Notes under the pieces: model-generated
Seen by the model: only the letters and a program-made list of their open reading frames with translations
Told to the model about the DNA's origin: nothing
The model's database searches: none
In this document: piece after piece, positions 1 through 8,100 of the stretch
Position numbering within the stretch: position 1 is the first letter of the stretch
Layout of the letters: each line of letters starts with the position of its first letter
Program-made: the position numbers and the translations under genes
Origin: Lachnospiraceae bacterium
GTDB taxonomy: Bacteria; Bacillota_A; Clostridia; Lachnospirales; Lachnospiraceae
Length of the DNA: 28,860 nucleotides
Assembly: GCA_028694115.1 (NCBI GenBank)
Contig: JAQUUB010000052.1
Coordinates: forward strand, 1 to 28,860
Reading direction: 5' to 3'

Positions 1-2
1 AA

Positions 3-644
3 AGCCCAATATATTCCCATTGGTTGCCACTACTGACAGTGTTATTTGGAACCGGATGTCGAATCGGAGAAATTATTGGACTTCGATGGGAAGACGTAGA
101 TTACGAGAATCGTTTTATTAGCATAAATCATGCGACAATCTATATGTTTATGGAAGAAACGCATAAGAGCGAATTTCATATATCTACCCCTAAAACAGAA
201 GCAGGAGTTCGACATATTCCAATGCTTGAAGCAGTTGATAAAGCATTTAAAGATGAGTATGAAGCGCAAAAGGAAACTGGATTTAATACTCAAGTAGTTG
301 AAGGAATGAGTGGTTTCATCTTTTGTAGCAGAGAAGGAAAGCTTTTGAATCCAAGTGTAATCAATCGGGCAATAAGAAGAATTTACGAAGCCTACAATGC
401 AGAAGAGATTATTAGTGCAAAGAAGCAACGTAGAAAGCCGATAATGATTCCACACTTTTCATGTCATCATATAAGGCATACATTTTGTACACGCTTTTGT
501 GAAAATGAAACAAATCTCAAGGTAATCCAGAATATTATGGGTCATGCCAACATTGAGACAACAATGGACATTTATGCAGAAGCAACAGAATTGAAGAAAC
601 ATGAAGCAATGAAAGCGTTAGAAAAAAATAGTGATATTTTTTAG
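3..644 (+). CDS. Tyrosine recombinase (phage/ICE integrase), 5'-truncated by window edge
   Basis: This is the C-terminal catalytic half of a site-specific tyrosine recombinase that cuts and rejoins DNA at attachment sites of a mobile element. The frame is open from base 3, so the true start lies outside the window; the first TTG at 24 is internal, because the upstream codons read a typical integrase stretch (SPIYSHWLP). Catalytic residues are visible: Arg at codon 60-62 in GTGCRIGE, the H-x-x-R box at 468-476 in HHIRHTFCTRF, His at 543-545 in MGHANIETT, and the nucleophile Tyr at 573-575 in MDIYAE. The spacing fits the Tn916/clostridial ICE integrase family. The gene ends with TAG in a T-rich tract and nothing follows for about 300 bases, as often seen when int lies at the end of an element. 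Confidence 0.93.
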   Translation, partial: SPIYSHWLPLLTVLFGTGCRIGEIIGLRWEDVDYENRFISINHATIYMFMEETHKSEFHISTPKTEAGVRHIPMLEAVDKAFKDEYEAQKETGFNTQVVEGMSGFIFCSREGKLLNPSVINRAIRRIYEAYNAEEIISAKKQRRKPIMIPHFSCHHIRHTFCTRFCENETNLKVIQNIMGHANIETTMDIYAEATELKKHEAMKALEKNSDIF

Positions 645-962
645 GAAAGAGTCCTTGATAGAGGATATCTTTTAAATATATATACTGACATCAAAAAAAG
701 TGTTTTACATCAAATTGACATTAAATTCTTAGACTTTGGTAGACTGTATTATCAGAGAACAAGAGGGAGAAGTCAAGGAAACAAGGCTTGGTAGACAAAT
801 GTAGACTACATGATACTAAGCCAAATTCATTTTCCGACGATGAAATCATTAGATAAATAAATCCAGTAAAATCAAGGGATATAAGACTTTTGAACTGTAA
901 TTTACAACAAATTTGCAACGCATAATAAGTGATAATAACTGAATTTGAATATTTTGTACTTT
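645..962. other. Gene-free region with paired TAGAC repeats, possible att or integrase-arm region
   Basis: No credible gene is seen between the integrase stop and the hairpin before parA; the only open frame, on the minus strand at 721-918, lacks a ribosome site and family resemblance. The stretch holds four TAGAC pentamers in two pairs, at 730 and 740 and at 792 and 802. Each pair is exactly 10 bp apart, on the same helix face, and two of them sit in GGTAGAC. Repeats like this next to an integrase gene could be integrase or excisionase arm sites or lie close to an element end. This is inference; no core site with a matching partner can be identified here. Confidence 0.4.
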
Positions 963-999
963 AAGGACACTTTTCTAGAAATAGAAGGTGTTCTTTTTT
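963..999 (+). terminator. Intrinsic terminator-like hairpin just upstream of parA
   Basis: The left arm AAGGACACTTTTCTA (963-977) pairs with TAGAAGGTGTTCTT (982-995) across a GAAA loop, with one unpaired T and some G-U pairs, and a T run follows. It would stop transcription coming from the integrase side. It ends only about 30 bases before the parA start and I see no good promoter in that gap, so it may instead act as an attenuator in the parA leader. Confidence 0.65.
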
Positions 1000-1031
1000 G
1001 TTATGGTCAAACAAAAAAAGGAGGAAGAAAT

Positions 1032-1835
1032 ATGCGTAATAAAACTAAAGGTTGCAATGTTATTGCAATTGCAAATCAAAAGGGTGGAGTTGGAAAAACT
1101 ACAACAACAGCAAATTTGGGAATTGGATTAGTTCGTGCTGGAAAGAGAGTTCTTCTAATTGATGCAGATCCACAAGGAAGTCTGACTGCAAGTCTTGGAT
1201 ATGAAGAACCGGATCAGATGGATATCACATTAGCTTCGGTGATGCTTGGTATCATTAATGATGAAGAGAGAGAACCAGAGGATGGGATTATTCAGCATGA
1301 AGAAGGTGTAGATTTATTACCTGCCAATATAGAACTATCGGGATTGGAAGTTTCATTGGTGAATGTTATGAGCCGTGAGTTGATTTTGAAAGGATACGTA
1401 GAAAGTATAAGAGATCGTTATGATTATATTTTGATAGATTGTATGCCTTCTCTTGGAATGATTACGATTAATGCATTTGCTTGCGCGGATGCGGTATTGA
1501 TTCCGGTTCAGGCAGCCTATTTACCGGTAAAAGGATTACAGCAGTTAATCAAGACAATCGTGAAAGTAAGAAAACAGCTGAATCCAAAGCTACAAATACA
1601 AGGAATACTTTTAACAATGGTTGATTTCAGAACGAATTATGCCAAGGATATCTCAGAGAAACTTCATGAGGCATATGAAAAGAAGATACATATCTTTCAT
1701 AGTATTATTCCATTATCAGTAAAAGCAGCAGAAACCAGTGCAGAAGGAAAGAGCATTTTCGTGCATGAACCAAAAGGAAAGGTCGCAGGTGCCTACCAAT
1801 CTTTAACTATGGAGGTACTTAAAAATGAAAAGTAG
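1032..1835 (+). CDS. parA: ParA/Soj-family partition ATPase
   Basis: This is a 267-aa deviant-Walker ParA ATPase, which moves ParB-bound DNA during segregation of plasmids and circular forms of integrative elements. The Walker A motif is KGGVGKTT at residues 17-24, with the signature lysine K17; DADPQG and DYILIDCMPSLG supply the switch and Walker B segments. I chose ATG 1032 because AAGGAGG at 1018-1024 sits 7 bases before it. The longer frame from 945 would translate the terminator hairpin and its extra N-terminus resembles nothing. There is no N-terminal HTH, so this is the short Soj-like type. It overlaps parB by 11 bases, which supports co-translation. Confidence 0.93.
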   Translation: MRNKTKGCNVIAIANQKGGVGKTTTTANLGIGLVRAGKRVLLIDADPQGSLTASLGYEEPDQMDITLASVMLGIINDEEREPEDGIIQHEEGVDLLPANIELSGLEVSLVNVMSRELILKGYVESIRDRYDYILIDCMPSLGMITINAFACADAVLIPVQAAYLPVKGLQQLIKTIVKVRKQLNPKLQIQGILLTMVDFRTNYAKDISEKLHEAYEKKIHIFHSIIPLSVKAAETSAEGKSIFVHEPKGKVAGAYQSLTMEVLKNEK

Positions 1836-2718
1836 AAGTGGAGAAAAAATCAAACTTACCAGCTACGATGAATTATTAGGAGTAGATATCCAGGAAAGCT
1901 GTATTGAAGTACAGCTTTCAGAACTACACAATTTCAAAAATCATCCCTTCAAGGTTAAAGATGATAAAAAAATGGAAGAGCTGGTAGAGAGTATAAAACT
2001 GAATGGAGTATTATCACCTGCACTTGTAAGGAGCAGGAATGAGGGTGGATATGAATTGATTTCTGGGCACAGAAGGAAGCATGCTGCAGAGATGGCAGGA
2101 GTAGAGCGAATTCCTGTTATTGTAAAGGAGTTAACGGATGATGAATCGATTATTATTATGGTGGATTCGAATATTCAAAGAGAAGAGATCCTTCCAAGTG
2201 AGAAAGCCTTTGCTTTTAAAATGAAACATGATGCGCTATTACATAGGGGGAAATCTTTAGGACACGATGTGCAAAAGTGGAGTCATGAACAAGTCGGAGA
2301 AAGCAATGGAATCTCTGGTAGGCAGGTACAGCGATATATGCGGTTGACGGAACTAATACCGGAAATTCTTGATATGATTGATGAAAAGAAGTTGCAACTG
2401 GTATGTGGAGTAGAGCTATCCTATTTAGAGAAGCAAGTCCAGGAATGGATTATGAATTGCATTCTTTGCAAAGGGGCTAGTTGTCCCAAGCTTGAACATA
2501 TCGTAAATTTAAGAAGACAAGCTGAAAAAGAAACACTGACACAGTCCTTAGTTGAATATATTCTGAACGAAAACATGGAAAAACAGACGGCAACAAAGAT
2601 TACTTTGCCAGAGAAAAAGCTAATTTCCTATTTTCCATCAGGGTATTCAACGAAAGACATGGAACAAATTATTTATTCATTATTAGAGAAATGGAAGTCT
2701 GAAAATGAGGGAGAGTGA
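1825..2718 (+). CDS. parB: ParB/Spo0J-family partition protein
   Basis: This 297-aa protein has the ParB/Srx-type N-terminal domain followed by a DNA-binding HTH domain. The CTPase/nucleotide motif region reads ELISGHRRKHAAE around residues 76-89 (G81 H82 R83 R84). The central segment around residues 156-176 (VGESNGISGRQVQRYMRLTEL region) is the HTH that would contact parS. ATG 1825 has GGAGG at 1811-1815. It partners with the upstream ParA and overlaps the next gene's start region. The coding sequence itself contains, at 2260-2279, a near copy (18 of 20 bases) of a palindrome found downstream at 3743-3762, so it could carry an internal binding site. The family assignment is secure; which DNA it partitions is not shown. 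Confidence 0.92.
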   Translation: MKSRSGEKIKLTSYDELLGVDIQESCIEVQLSELHNFKNHPFKVKDDKKMEELVESIKLNGVLSPALVRSRNEGGYELISGHRRKHAAEMAGVERIPVIVKELTDDESIIIMVDSNIQREEILPSEKAFAFKMKHDALLHRGKSLGHDVQKWSHEQVGESNGISGRQVQRYMRLTELIPEILDMIDEKKLQLVCGVELSYLEKQVQEWIMNCILCKGASCPKLEHIVNLRRQAEKETLTQSLVEYILNENMEKQTATKITLPEKKLISYFPSGYSTKDMEQIIYSLLEKWKSENEGE

Positions 2719-2723
2719 CGAAG

Positions 2724-3734
2724 ATGACATTTAATTACTACTATGGATCAGAAGCCGATCAATTTAATTTCATCAGAATACCTAAGTCTATGATAACTGA
2801 TCCGATGTTTGCATCTTTATCATTAGCTTCCAAACTTCTCTATGGAATTCTACTGGATCGTATGAATCTGTCTATGAAGAATAGATGGTTTGATTCAGAA
2901 AATAAAGTTTATATTATCTATCAAATTGCAGAAATACAGGAAGATATGGGGTTAACAGAAAAAATGGCAATTAAGCATTTAAAGGAGCTTGAAAGCTTTG
3001 GTTTGGTGGAGAAGAAAAGAAGGGGGCTTGGACTTCCAAGCCTTCTATATGTAAAGAGTTTTCTTGTACCCAAAGACTATTCGGCAGAGGATGAATGTTC
3101 TGTGGAAGAAGCAAAAACAGCGGGAAGTTTAAGAACTGTCGAAATGGCAAGTTCTAGAAGTGTCGAAATAGGAAGTTTAAGAACTGCTGGAATCGGAGGA
3201 TTAAGAACTACCATAATGGAGGCTCAAGAACTGCCAGGACAGGAGGCACTTATTAGTAATACTTACTTAAATAATACTAATTTGAATTATACGAAATCAA
3301 ATCAAATCATATCAGATCAAAAAGATTTTAGATGCGATAACGATGAGATGTATGAGGTAACAGCATATTTGGATCTGATAAAAGTAAACATTGATTATGG
3401 GATACTTCTGGAGCGTTATCCATATGACAAGGAGCTTATTAATGGTATTTTGGATTTGATGTTGGAGACAGTCCTGAATCAGGGTAAGACTATATTAATT
3501 GCAAGTAATCAATATCCGACACAACTTGTGAAAAGTAAGTTTTTGAAATTAGATTCAAATCATATCGAGTATGTGATTGGATGCTTCCAAGAAAATACAA
3601 CAAAGATAAAAAATATTAAAAAATATATATTAGCAGCATTGTTCAATGCATCAACAACAATTAATGGTTACTACCAGGCCGAAGTAAATCATGAATTGCC
3701 TCAATTTACAAGAAACAAAAGAATGGCTAAATAG
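2724..3734 (+). CDS. repA: Replication initiator protein A (RepA_N-type)
   Basis: This is a 336-aa protein whose N-terminal 110 or so residues (YYYGSEADQFNFIRIPKSM onward, with LSLASKLLYGILLDRM and a winged-helix segment around DMGLTEKMAIKHLKELES) match the RepA_N replication-initiator fold of Gram-positive plasmids and integrative elements. A low-complexity segment follows at residues 123-165, rich in SLRT/GLRT units, and then a C-terminal region I do not recognise. I prefer ATG 2724 over GTG 2715, because the GGGAG at 2709-2713 is well spaced for the former and too close for the latter. The gene follows parB almost without a gap. The parA-parB-repA block suggests plasmid-like replication and partition, either by a plasmid or by an ICE in its circular state. 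Confidence 0.8.
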   Translation: MTFNYYYGSEADQFNFIRIPKSMITDPMFASLSLASKLLYGILLDRMNLSMKNRWFDSENKVYIIYQIAEIQEDMGLTEKMAIKHLKELESFGLVEKKRRGLGLPSLLYVKSFLVPKDYSAEDECSVEEAKTAGSLRTVEMASSRSVEIGSLRTAGIGGLRTTIMEAQELPGQEALISNTYLNNTNLNYTKSNQIISDQKDFRCDNDEMYEVTAYLDLIKVNIDYGILLERYPYDKELINGILDLMLETVLNQGKTILIASNQYPTQLVKSKFLKLDSNHIEYVIGCFQENTTKIKNIKKYILAALFNASTTINGYYQAEVNHELPQFTRNKRMAK

Positions 3735-3740
3735 GAACCT

Positions 3741-3757
3741 TTGGACATGATGTCCAA
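3741..3757. promoter_or_regulatory. 17-bp perfect palindrome after repA, candidate parS or iteron-like site
   Basis: TTGGACAT-G-ATGTCCAA is a perfect inverted repeat around one central base, 6 bases after the repA stop. Its 20-base core at 3743-3762 recurs with 2 mismatches at 2260-2279 inside parB. Position and symmetry fit a ParB or initiator binding site; this is inference. Confidence 0.45.
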
Positions 3758-3806
3758 AAGTGAAAAACATGGTATTATGATACAGAAGTTAGGGGGGTGC
3801 ATGTGA

Positions 3807-4139
3807 ATGGATAATTTTGTGTTTAGAGGGGTAGCTGTACTATTAAGATTGTTACTAAAAATAGTATGTTTAATTTTGAATCTTGTTCTTACAGTACTTT
3901 ATTTTATGATAGGAACAGCAGGAAGTGTCTTTGCTGGAATAGGATATTTCAGTGGATCTATTATTGGAATAGTAACTATAATATTTTGGATATTTGGAGA
4001 ATATAGTACCTGGCAACAGGTTGTCGGATCGTTTGCGTTGGCAGTAGGGGTATTTTTAGTTCCACTTGGATTAACCAAATATGGTACAGTTGGATTACTT
4101 TGGCTGATGGATAGGGTGGATGATTTAGAGAAAATATAG
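3807..4139 (+). CDS. Small multi-spanning membrane protein of the mobile element
   Basis: This is a 110-aa, strongly hydrophobic protein. I see likely membrane segments at about residues 9-37 (LLRLLLKIVCLILNLVLTVLYF core), 40-64 (glycine-rich SVFAGIGYFSGSIIGIVTIIF), and 70-100, ending in a charged tail (MDRVDDLEKI). ATG 3807 has AGGGGGG at 3791-3797, and an in-frame stop lies directly upstream. No enzymatic motif is visible. Small membrane proteins of this kind are common after the partition/replication genes in clostridial integrative elements, but I cannot name a function. Confidence 0.75.
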   Translation: MDNFVFRGVAVLLRLLLKIVCLILNLVLTVLYFMIGTAGSVFAGIGYFSGSIIGIVTIIFWIFGEYSTWQQVVGSFALAVGVFLVPLGLTKYGTVGLLWLMDRVDDLEKI

Positions 4140-4454
4140 ATGAGTATTTTGGGATATTTTCTTAATCTGAAAAAATATGGAAATTCAAAGTAAATTATGC
4201 TATGATTTTGTATGAAAATCTATTTAAATTTTATTTGTATGGATGGTGACTATGATATGTATTAGAAATGGAACAGGAGAAAAAAGGAGAGGAAAATACA
4301 GTATATTTTTGAAAATAGAAAGAAGAGGTTGAATATGGGACATATTGGAAAAACCAGTATTAAATGCAGTCAAAGCAATTTCTAGTTTACAAGATAATGC
4401 GAGAAGAGAAAAGGGTTAAATACTAAACAAATAAAGGCATAGGAGGAATATTAT
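4140..4454 (+). other. Intergenic region with a possible promoter and remnants of short reading frames
   Basis: No well-supported gene lies here. One frame reads 26 codons from ATG 4252 to TGA 4330-4332, then stays open to TAA 4417-4419 (reading ILEKPVLNAVKAISSLQDNA near its end). It could be a small gene broken by the stop, or two tiny peptides. The ribosome site for the second part is poor, so I do not call a CDS. No terminator is obvious. Confidence 0.4.
4178..4206 (+). promoter_or_regulatory. Candidate sigma-A promoter with extended -10
   Basis: TGGAAA (4178-4183) lies 17 bases before TATGAT (4201-4206), and TG at the right place gives an extended -10. It would transcribe the 164-aa protein gene through a leader of about 240 bases. 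Confidence 0.4.
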
Positions 4455-4949
4455 ATGATAGTGGATAATGAAGAAATGATTAAAATAAGGGGAACTGTTA
4501 AATTTCTTAGTAATAAGAAATTAACGATTGCAGTAGAGCCAGAACAAAGAGAAGATTTTGTGCTACAAAATAATGAATGTGATTATAGAGTTAGATATAT
4601 GGACAAACAAGGTACGCCACGTAATTGGATTTACTTGGATTTATATGAGGCAGCTAAGGGGAAGCAAGAGAGATTAAGTCCTGGAATTCGTCCCTGTTTT
4701 AAAGAAGGGAGTAAAATCGAGTTTAATATAATTCCGTGTTGGACAACATTAGAAAATGCATACATAGATGATATAAAGAAGTGTTTGGAACTTGAAGGGC
4801 GGGATGTAACACCTAATTACAGTCTTAAAATACAATATAGTATCAGTATTGTTACTCCAGAGGGTCCGCATAATCAGTTTGGAGAATATCGTAGATCTAT
4901 ATATATGACAATAACCGGAACAGGAAACATTTTAATTGAGCAAGTATAA
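4455..4949 (+). CDS. Hypothetical protein, 164 aa
   Basis: I do not recognise this protein. It is 164 aa, soluble, with no signal peptide or membrane segment, and contains alternating hydrophobic/polar stretches that look beta-rich (GTVKFLSNKKLTIAVEP near the N-terminus, KIQYSISIVTPEG near the C-terminus). ATG 4455 is well supported by AGGAGG at 4441-4446, 8 bases upstream. It stands alone between the membrane-protein gene and the large surface-protein gene. Codon use looks like that of its neighbours. It could be a cargo protein of the element; nothing in the sequence indicates a role. Confidence 0.7.
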   Translation: MIVDNEEMIKIRGTVKFLSNKKLTIAVEPEQREDFVLQNNECDYRVRYMDKQGTPRNWIYLDLYEAAKGKQERLSPGIRPCFKEGSKIEFNIIPCWTTLENAYIDDIKKCLELEGRDVTPNYSLKIQYSISIVTPEGPHNQFGEYRRSIYMTITGTGNILIEQV

Positions 4950-5084
4950 CAGAATTTAGTAAGTTGATTCTATTAGAATTAGAATACTTGGTGTTTGATT
5001 GGATAGATATCTTAGAAAATGACACCAGATATTCTACATAAGTCATAAAATTATTTTGGCAGTATTGATGAAAATAGGCTTTTC

Positions 5085-5100
5085 GCAGAAGGTATTCTGC
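5085..5100. repeat. Short inverted repeat upstream of the surface-protein gene
   Basis: GCAGAA and TTCTGC flank a GGTA spacer, 46 bases before the start codon at 5147. It could be an operator or a small leader hairpin. It lacks a T run, so it is not a terminator. Confidence 0.3.
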
Positions 5101-5146
5101 AATATGTAGTGCACATTTCAGACCAAAAAACAAGGGAGAAAAAGCA

Positions 5147-8100
5147 ATGAAACAAATAAGGGGAAAGAAAATCATTTCACTGATATTATCAGTAGCTATG
5201 GTAGTTAGTCTGCCACAACTTACATATGCAATGGAAGGTATGGAAGTAAATAATGTAAATCAAACAGTGCTTTCTTCAAACGAAACAGAAACCAACGACG
5301 TATCCATACTAGACAGGGCGGAGATAACTACAGGACGCACCAATCCAAAAAATCCCACCTATAATGCAATAACAGATACAGCCACTTATGACTGTGTCTA
5401 CTTTGGCTCCTATCCCCAAAGTGAGGTCAAAGGCAGTGCACTGACCGATGCTATTAAGAATGCAAACTATACAGCAAACAATGACTACACAGCTACGGTC
5501 AATGGAGTGAAATATAGAAGACTTAATGAGGAAATGACAAACTACTATAGAGGTGGTTTTTATGATTGGTCTGATAACGGTTATCATTATTTTAAATACG
5601 AACCCATTAAGTGGCGTGTGCTACATAACGATAAAAACAATCTTTTTTTATTAGCAGAGACTGCACTTGATGTTAAGAAATACGATGACACCCATACCGG
5701 TATTACATGGGAGAACTGTAAACTACGTAACTATCTGAACAATGAATTTTTTAAACGTGCATTTTCGGGTAATGAACAAAATGCAATACAAAAATCTACC
5801 ATTCTAAATGAAAACAATCCTTATTATGGTACAGAAGGCGGTAATAATACAACCGATAAGGTCTATCTTATATCTATCAAGGATATGGTAGAGAGCAAAT
5901 ATGGTTTCTCCACAGGTTATGATAAATATTCGAATTCCAGATGGAGTAAGTGCACTGATTATGCAAAGGCAATGGGTGTATGGCATGAAGCTGTTGAGAG
6001 TAGCATTGTGGGAAGCAACTGTAAGTGGTGGCTACGGTCACCGGGCCTTAACGCGTATTGCGCGGCATATGTCAACTATGACGGCTACATTATTAGGAAG
6101 GGCGACGCTAATAATAGCTTTAGTTTTGCTGTTCGTCCAGCTTTGTCTATTCCTCTCTCATCTTCTCTCTGGAGCAATACGCCGGGAGGAACGAGTGGAG
6201 GACAGGATACCAATACTGATTTCACCCTACAACTCGATGGAGAAAGTATAGATGTTACAATCCCCAATTCCGTGCCATTCCTTAATGGACAGACTATTTC
6301 CATGGGATTACCAAGTGACTTTCCAGCAACTCTTTATTATGAAAAGTCAGATAAACATAAGCTTCGCATTACCATTAATACAGATGAAGAAGACAGTACA
6401 ATAGATGATGCGGAATGGAATAAATTAAAGAAAAGCTACGATATACTAAAAGATGTTAAGGATACAAAAAAGCAAAAAGAATTATTAAAATCAATGACGG
6501 CAGGAGCAAAGGATAGTAAAATTCTATTCGGTGACAAAGTAAGTATGAATGCAGCAGGGTATCTAGAGGCAGAACTTGACGATGCAGGTGCATTTAAAAG
6601 TGTTACTGGTAATGTCAACCTCTACATATCCTATGAAGATACAAAGAGCTTTCAAAGTATGATCTATGTAGTTCCTGTAACATTAAATCTATCATGGGGA
6701 TTAGATGGTAATATCACTCTAACAGGAACGATAAAAAGCGATCAAAAGAAATTTAAGTTTACTTCAGATTTGACATTTGATCCAAAAGCAAAGCTACAGA
6801 TTGCAGCAGGTACAGGTGTTGGAACAACAGCAATGGTAGGAGGATATGTACGAGGCGATGTTAGTGCGAACTATATAGTACCAGGAGGATATTCACAATA
6901 CAAAAAAAGTGGATTGACAAATCTCGAGGCGAAGCTTGCGGGTGGCTTAATAGCATATTTAGTTGGAAAAGAATTTACATGCACCCTAAAAGAAAGTGAT
7001 ACTTATGATATTTTATCCTTAATAAAGAAAAGTAGAACAGGAGGCAGTGAGGGAACTTCCATAGATTTATATGACTTATCAAATTATCAGGTTGCAAGCA
7101 GAGACTATCTTGCAGGACAATCGGAATGGATTGGAAGTACAGAAGAGATATTGGAAAGCTCAGGAGAAGAAGTCAGTGTTGGGGGAGCAGAAGAATCCTT
7201 GAATGCACTTTATCCTATATTGGCGAATACTTATGGAGCATCTTCTCCAAAGTTAATATCAAATGGAACAGATGCGGTTTTAGTTTTTACAACAGATGCA
7301 GAAGACAGAGACAAATATAACTATTCCTGTCTGATGTATTCGGTATGGGATGCAGCAAATAAATCATGGAATGAACCATTAAAACTGGATGGTAATAATA
7401 CAGCAGATTACTACCCAAGTCTATTTGAATATAACAATGATATTTATCTCTGCTATGCGGATGAATCGAAAACCTTTACTGACCAATCAACCCTTGAGGA
7501 TATGGTAGGAGCTTTAGACATTACCTGTGCCAAGTTTGATTCTAGCACCAAGAAATTTGGAACACCGACACGACTTACTGGTGGTGAACCTGTTACGGGA
7601 AGTGCATCGGGATTAGAAATGTATCCGTCAGATGAGGATGCTTTGGTTGATGATTTGGAAGATGGAGTATCGGAAAACAACATATCACAAAATAATGTAT
7701 CAGAAAATGAAGTTTCAGAGAATGCAGCGGTTGTTTCGGGGTATGACGGAGAAGAAATGACAGGAACCCAGGATTCTGCCTATGATACCATGCCATGTAT
7801 GACTGTGGTAAATGGTAAAGTAGCGGTTGTATGGACTTCCAATTCCAATACTGATGTTTTTGGAAGAAATACAACAAATAGTATTAAATATAGCACGTTA
7901 GAAACAACAGGATGGTCAGAACCACAGACATTAAAATCAGGTCTAAACAGTATTACGGAACTGAAAGCGGAGAGTGGTGAGGCAATCTACATCGTGGATG
8001 GAGATAATAATCCTGCAACCAGCAATGATCATACCCTGTATACACAGCCAATTGGAAGTGCTACGCAGACAACCGTATCCTCTGGAAGCATTTGGAATGT

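Noticed and set aside
721..918. Minus-strand 65-aa ORF between the integrase and parA
   Set aside because: No ribosome site and no recognisable protein; it reads through the TAGAC repeat region.
945..1031. Longer parA reading frame starting at 945
   Set aside because: It would translate the terminator hairpin; AAGGAGG at 1018-1024 points to ATG 1032, where ParA homology begins.
2715..2723. GTG 2715 as the repA start
   Set aside because: The ribosome site is too close to it; ATG 2724 is correctly spaced.
5901..6251. Alternative + frame 116-aa ORF within the DUF6273 region
   Set aside because: It lies wholly within a strongly supported coding gene and resembles no protein; it arises from locally higher GC.
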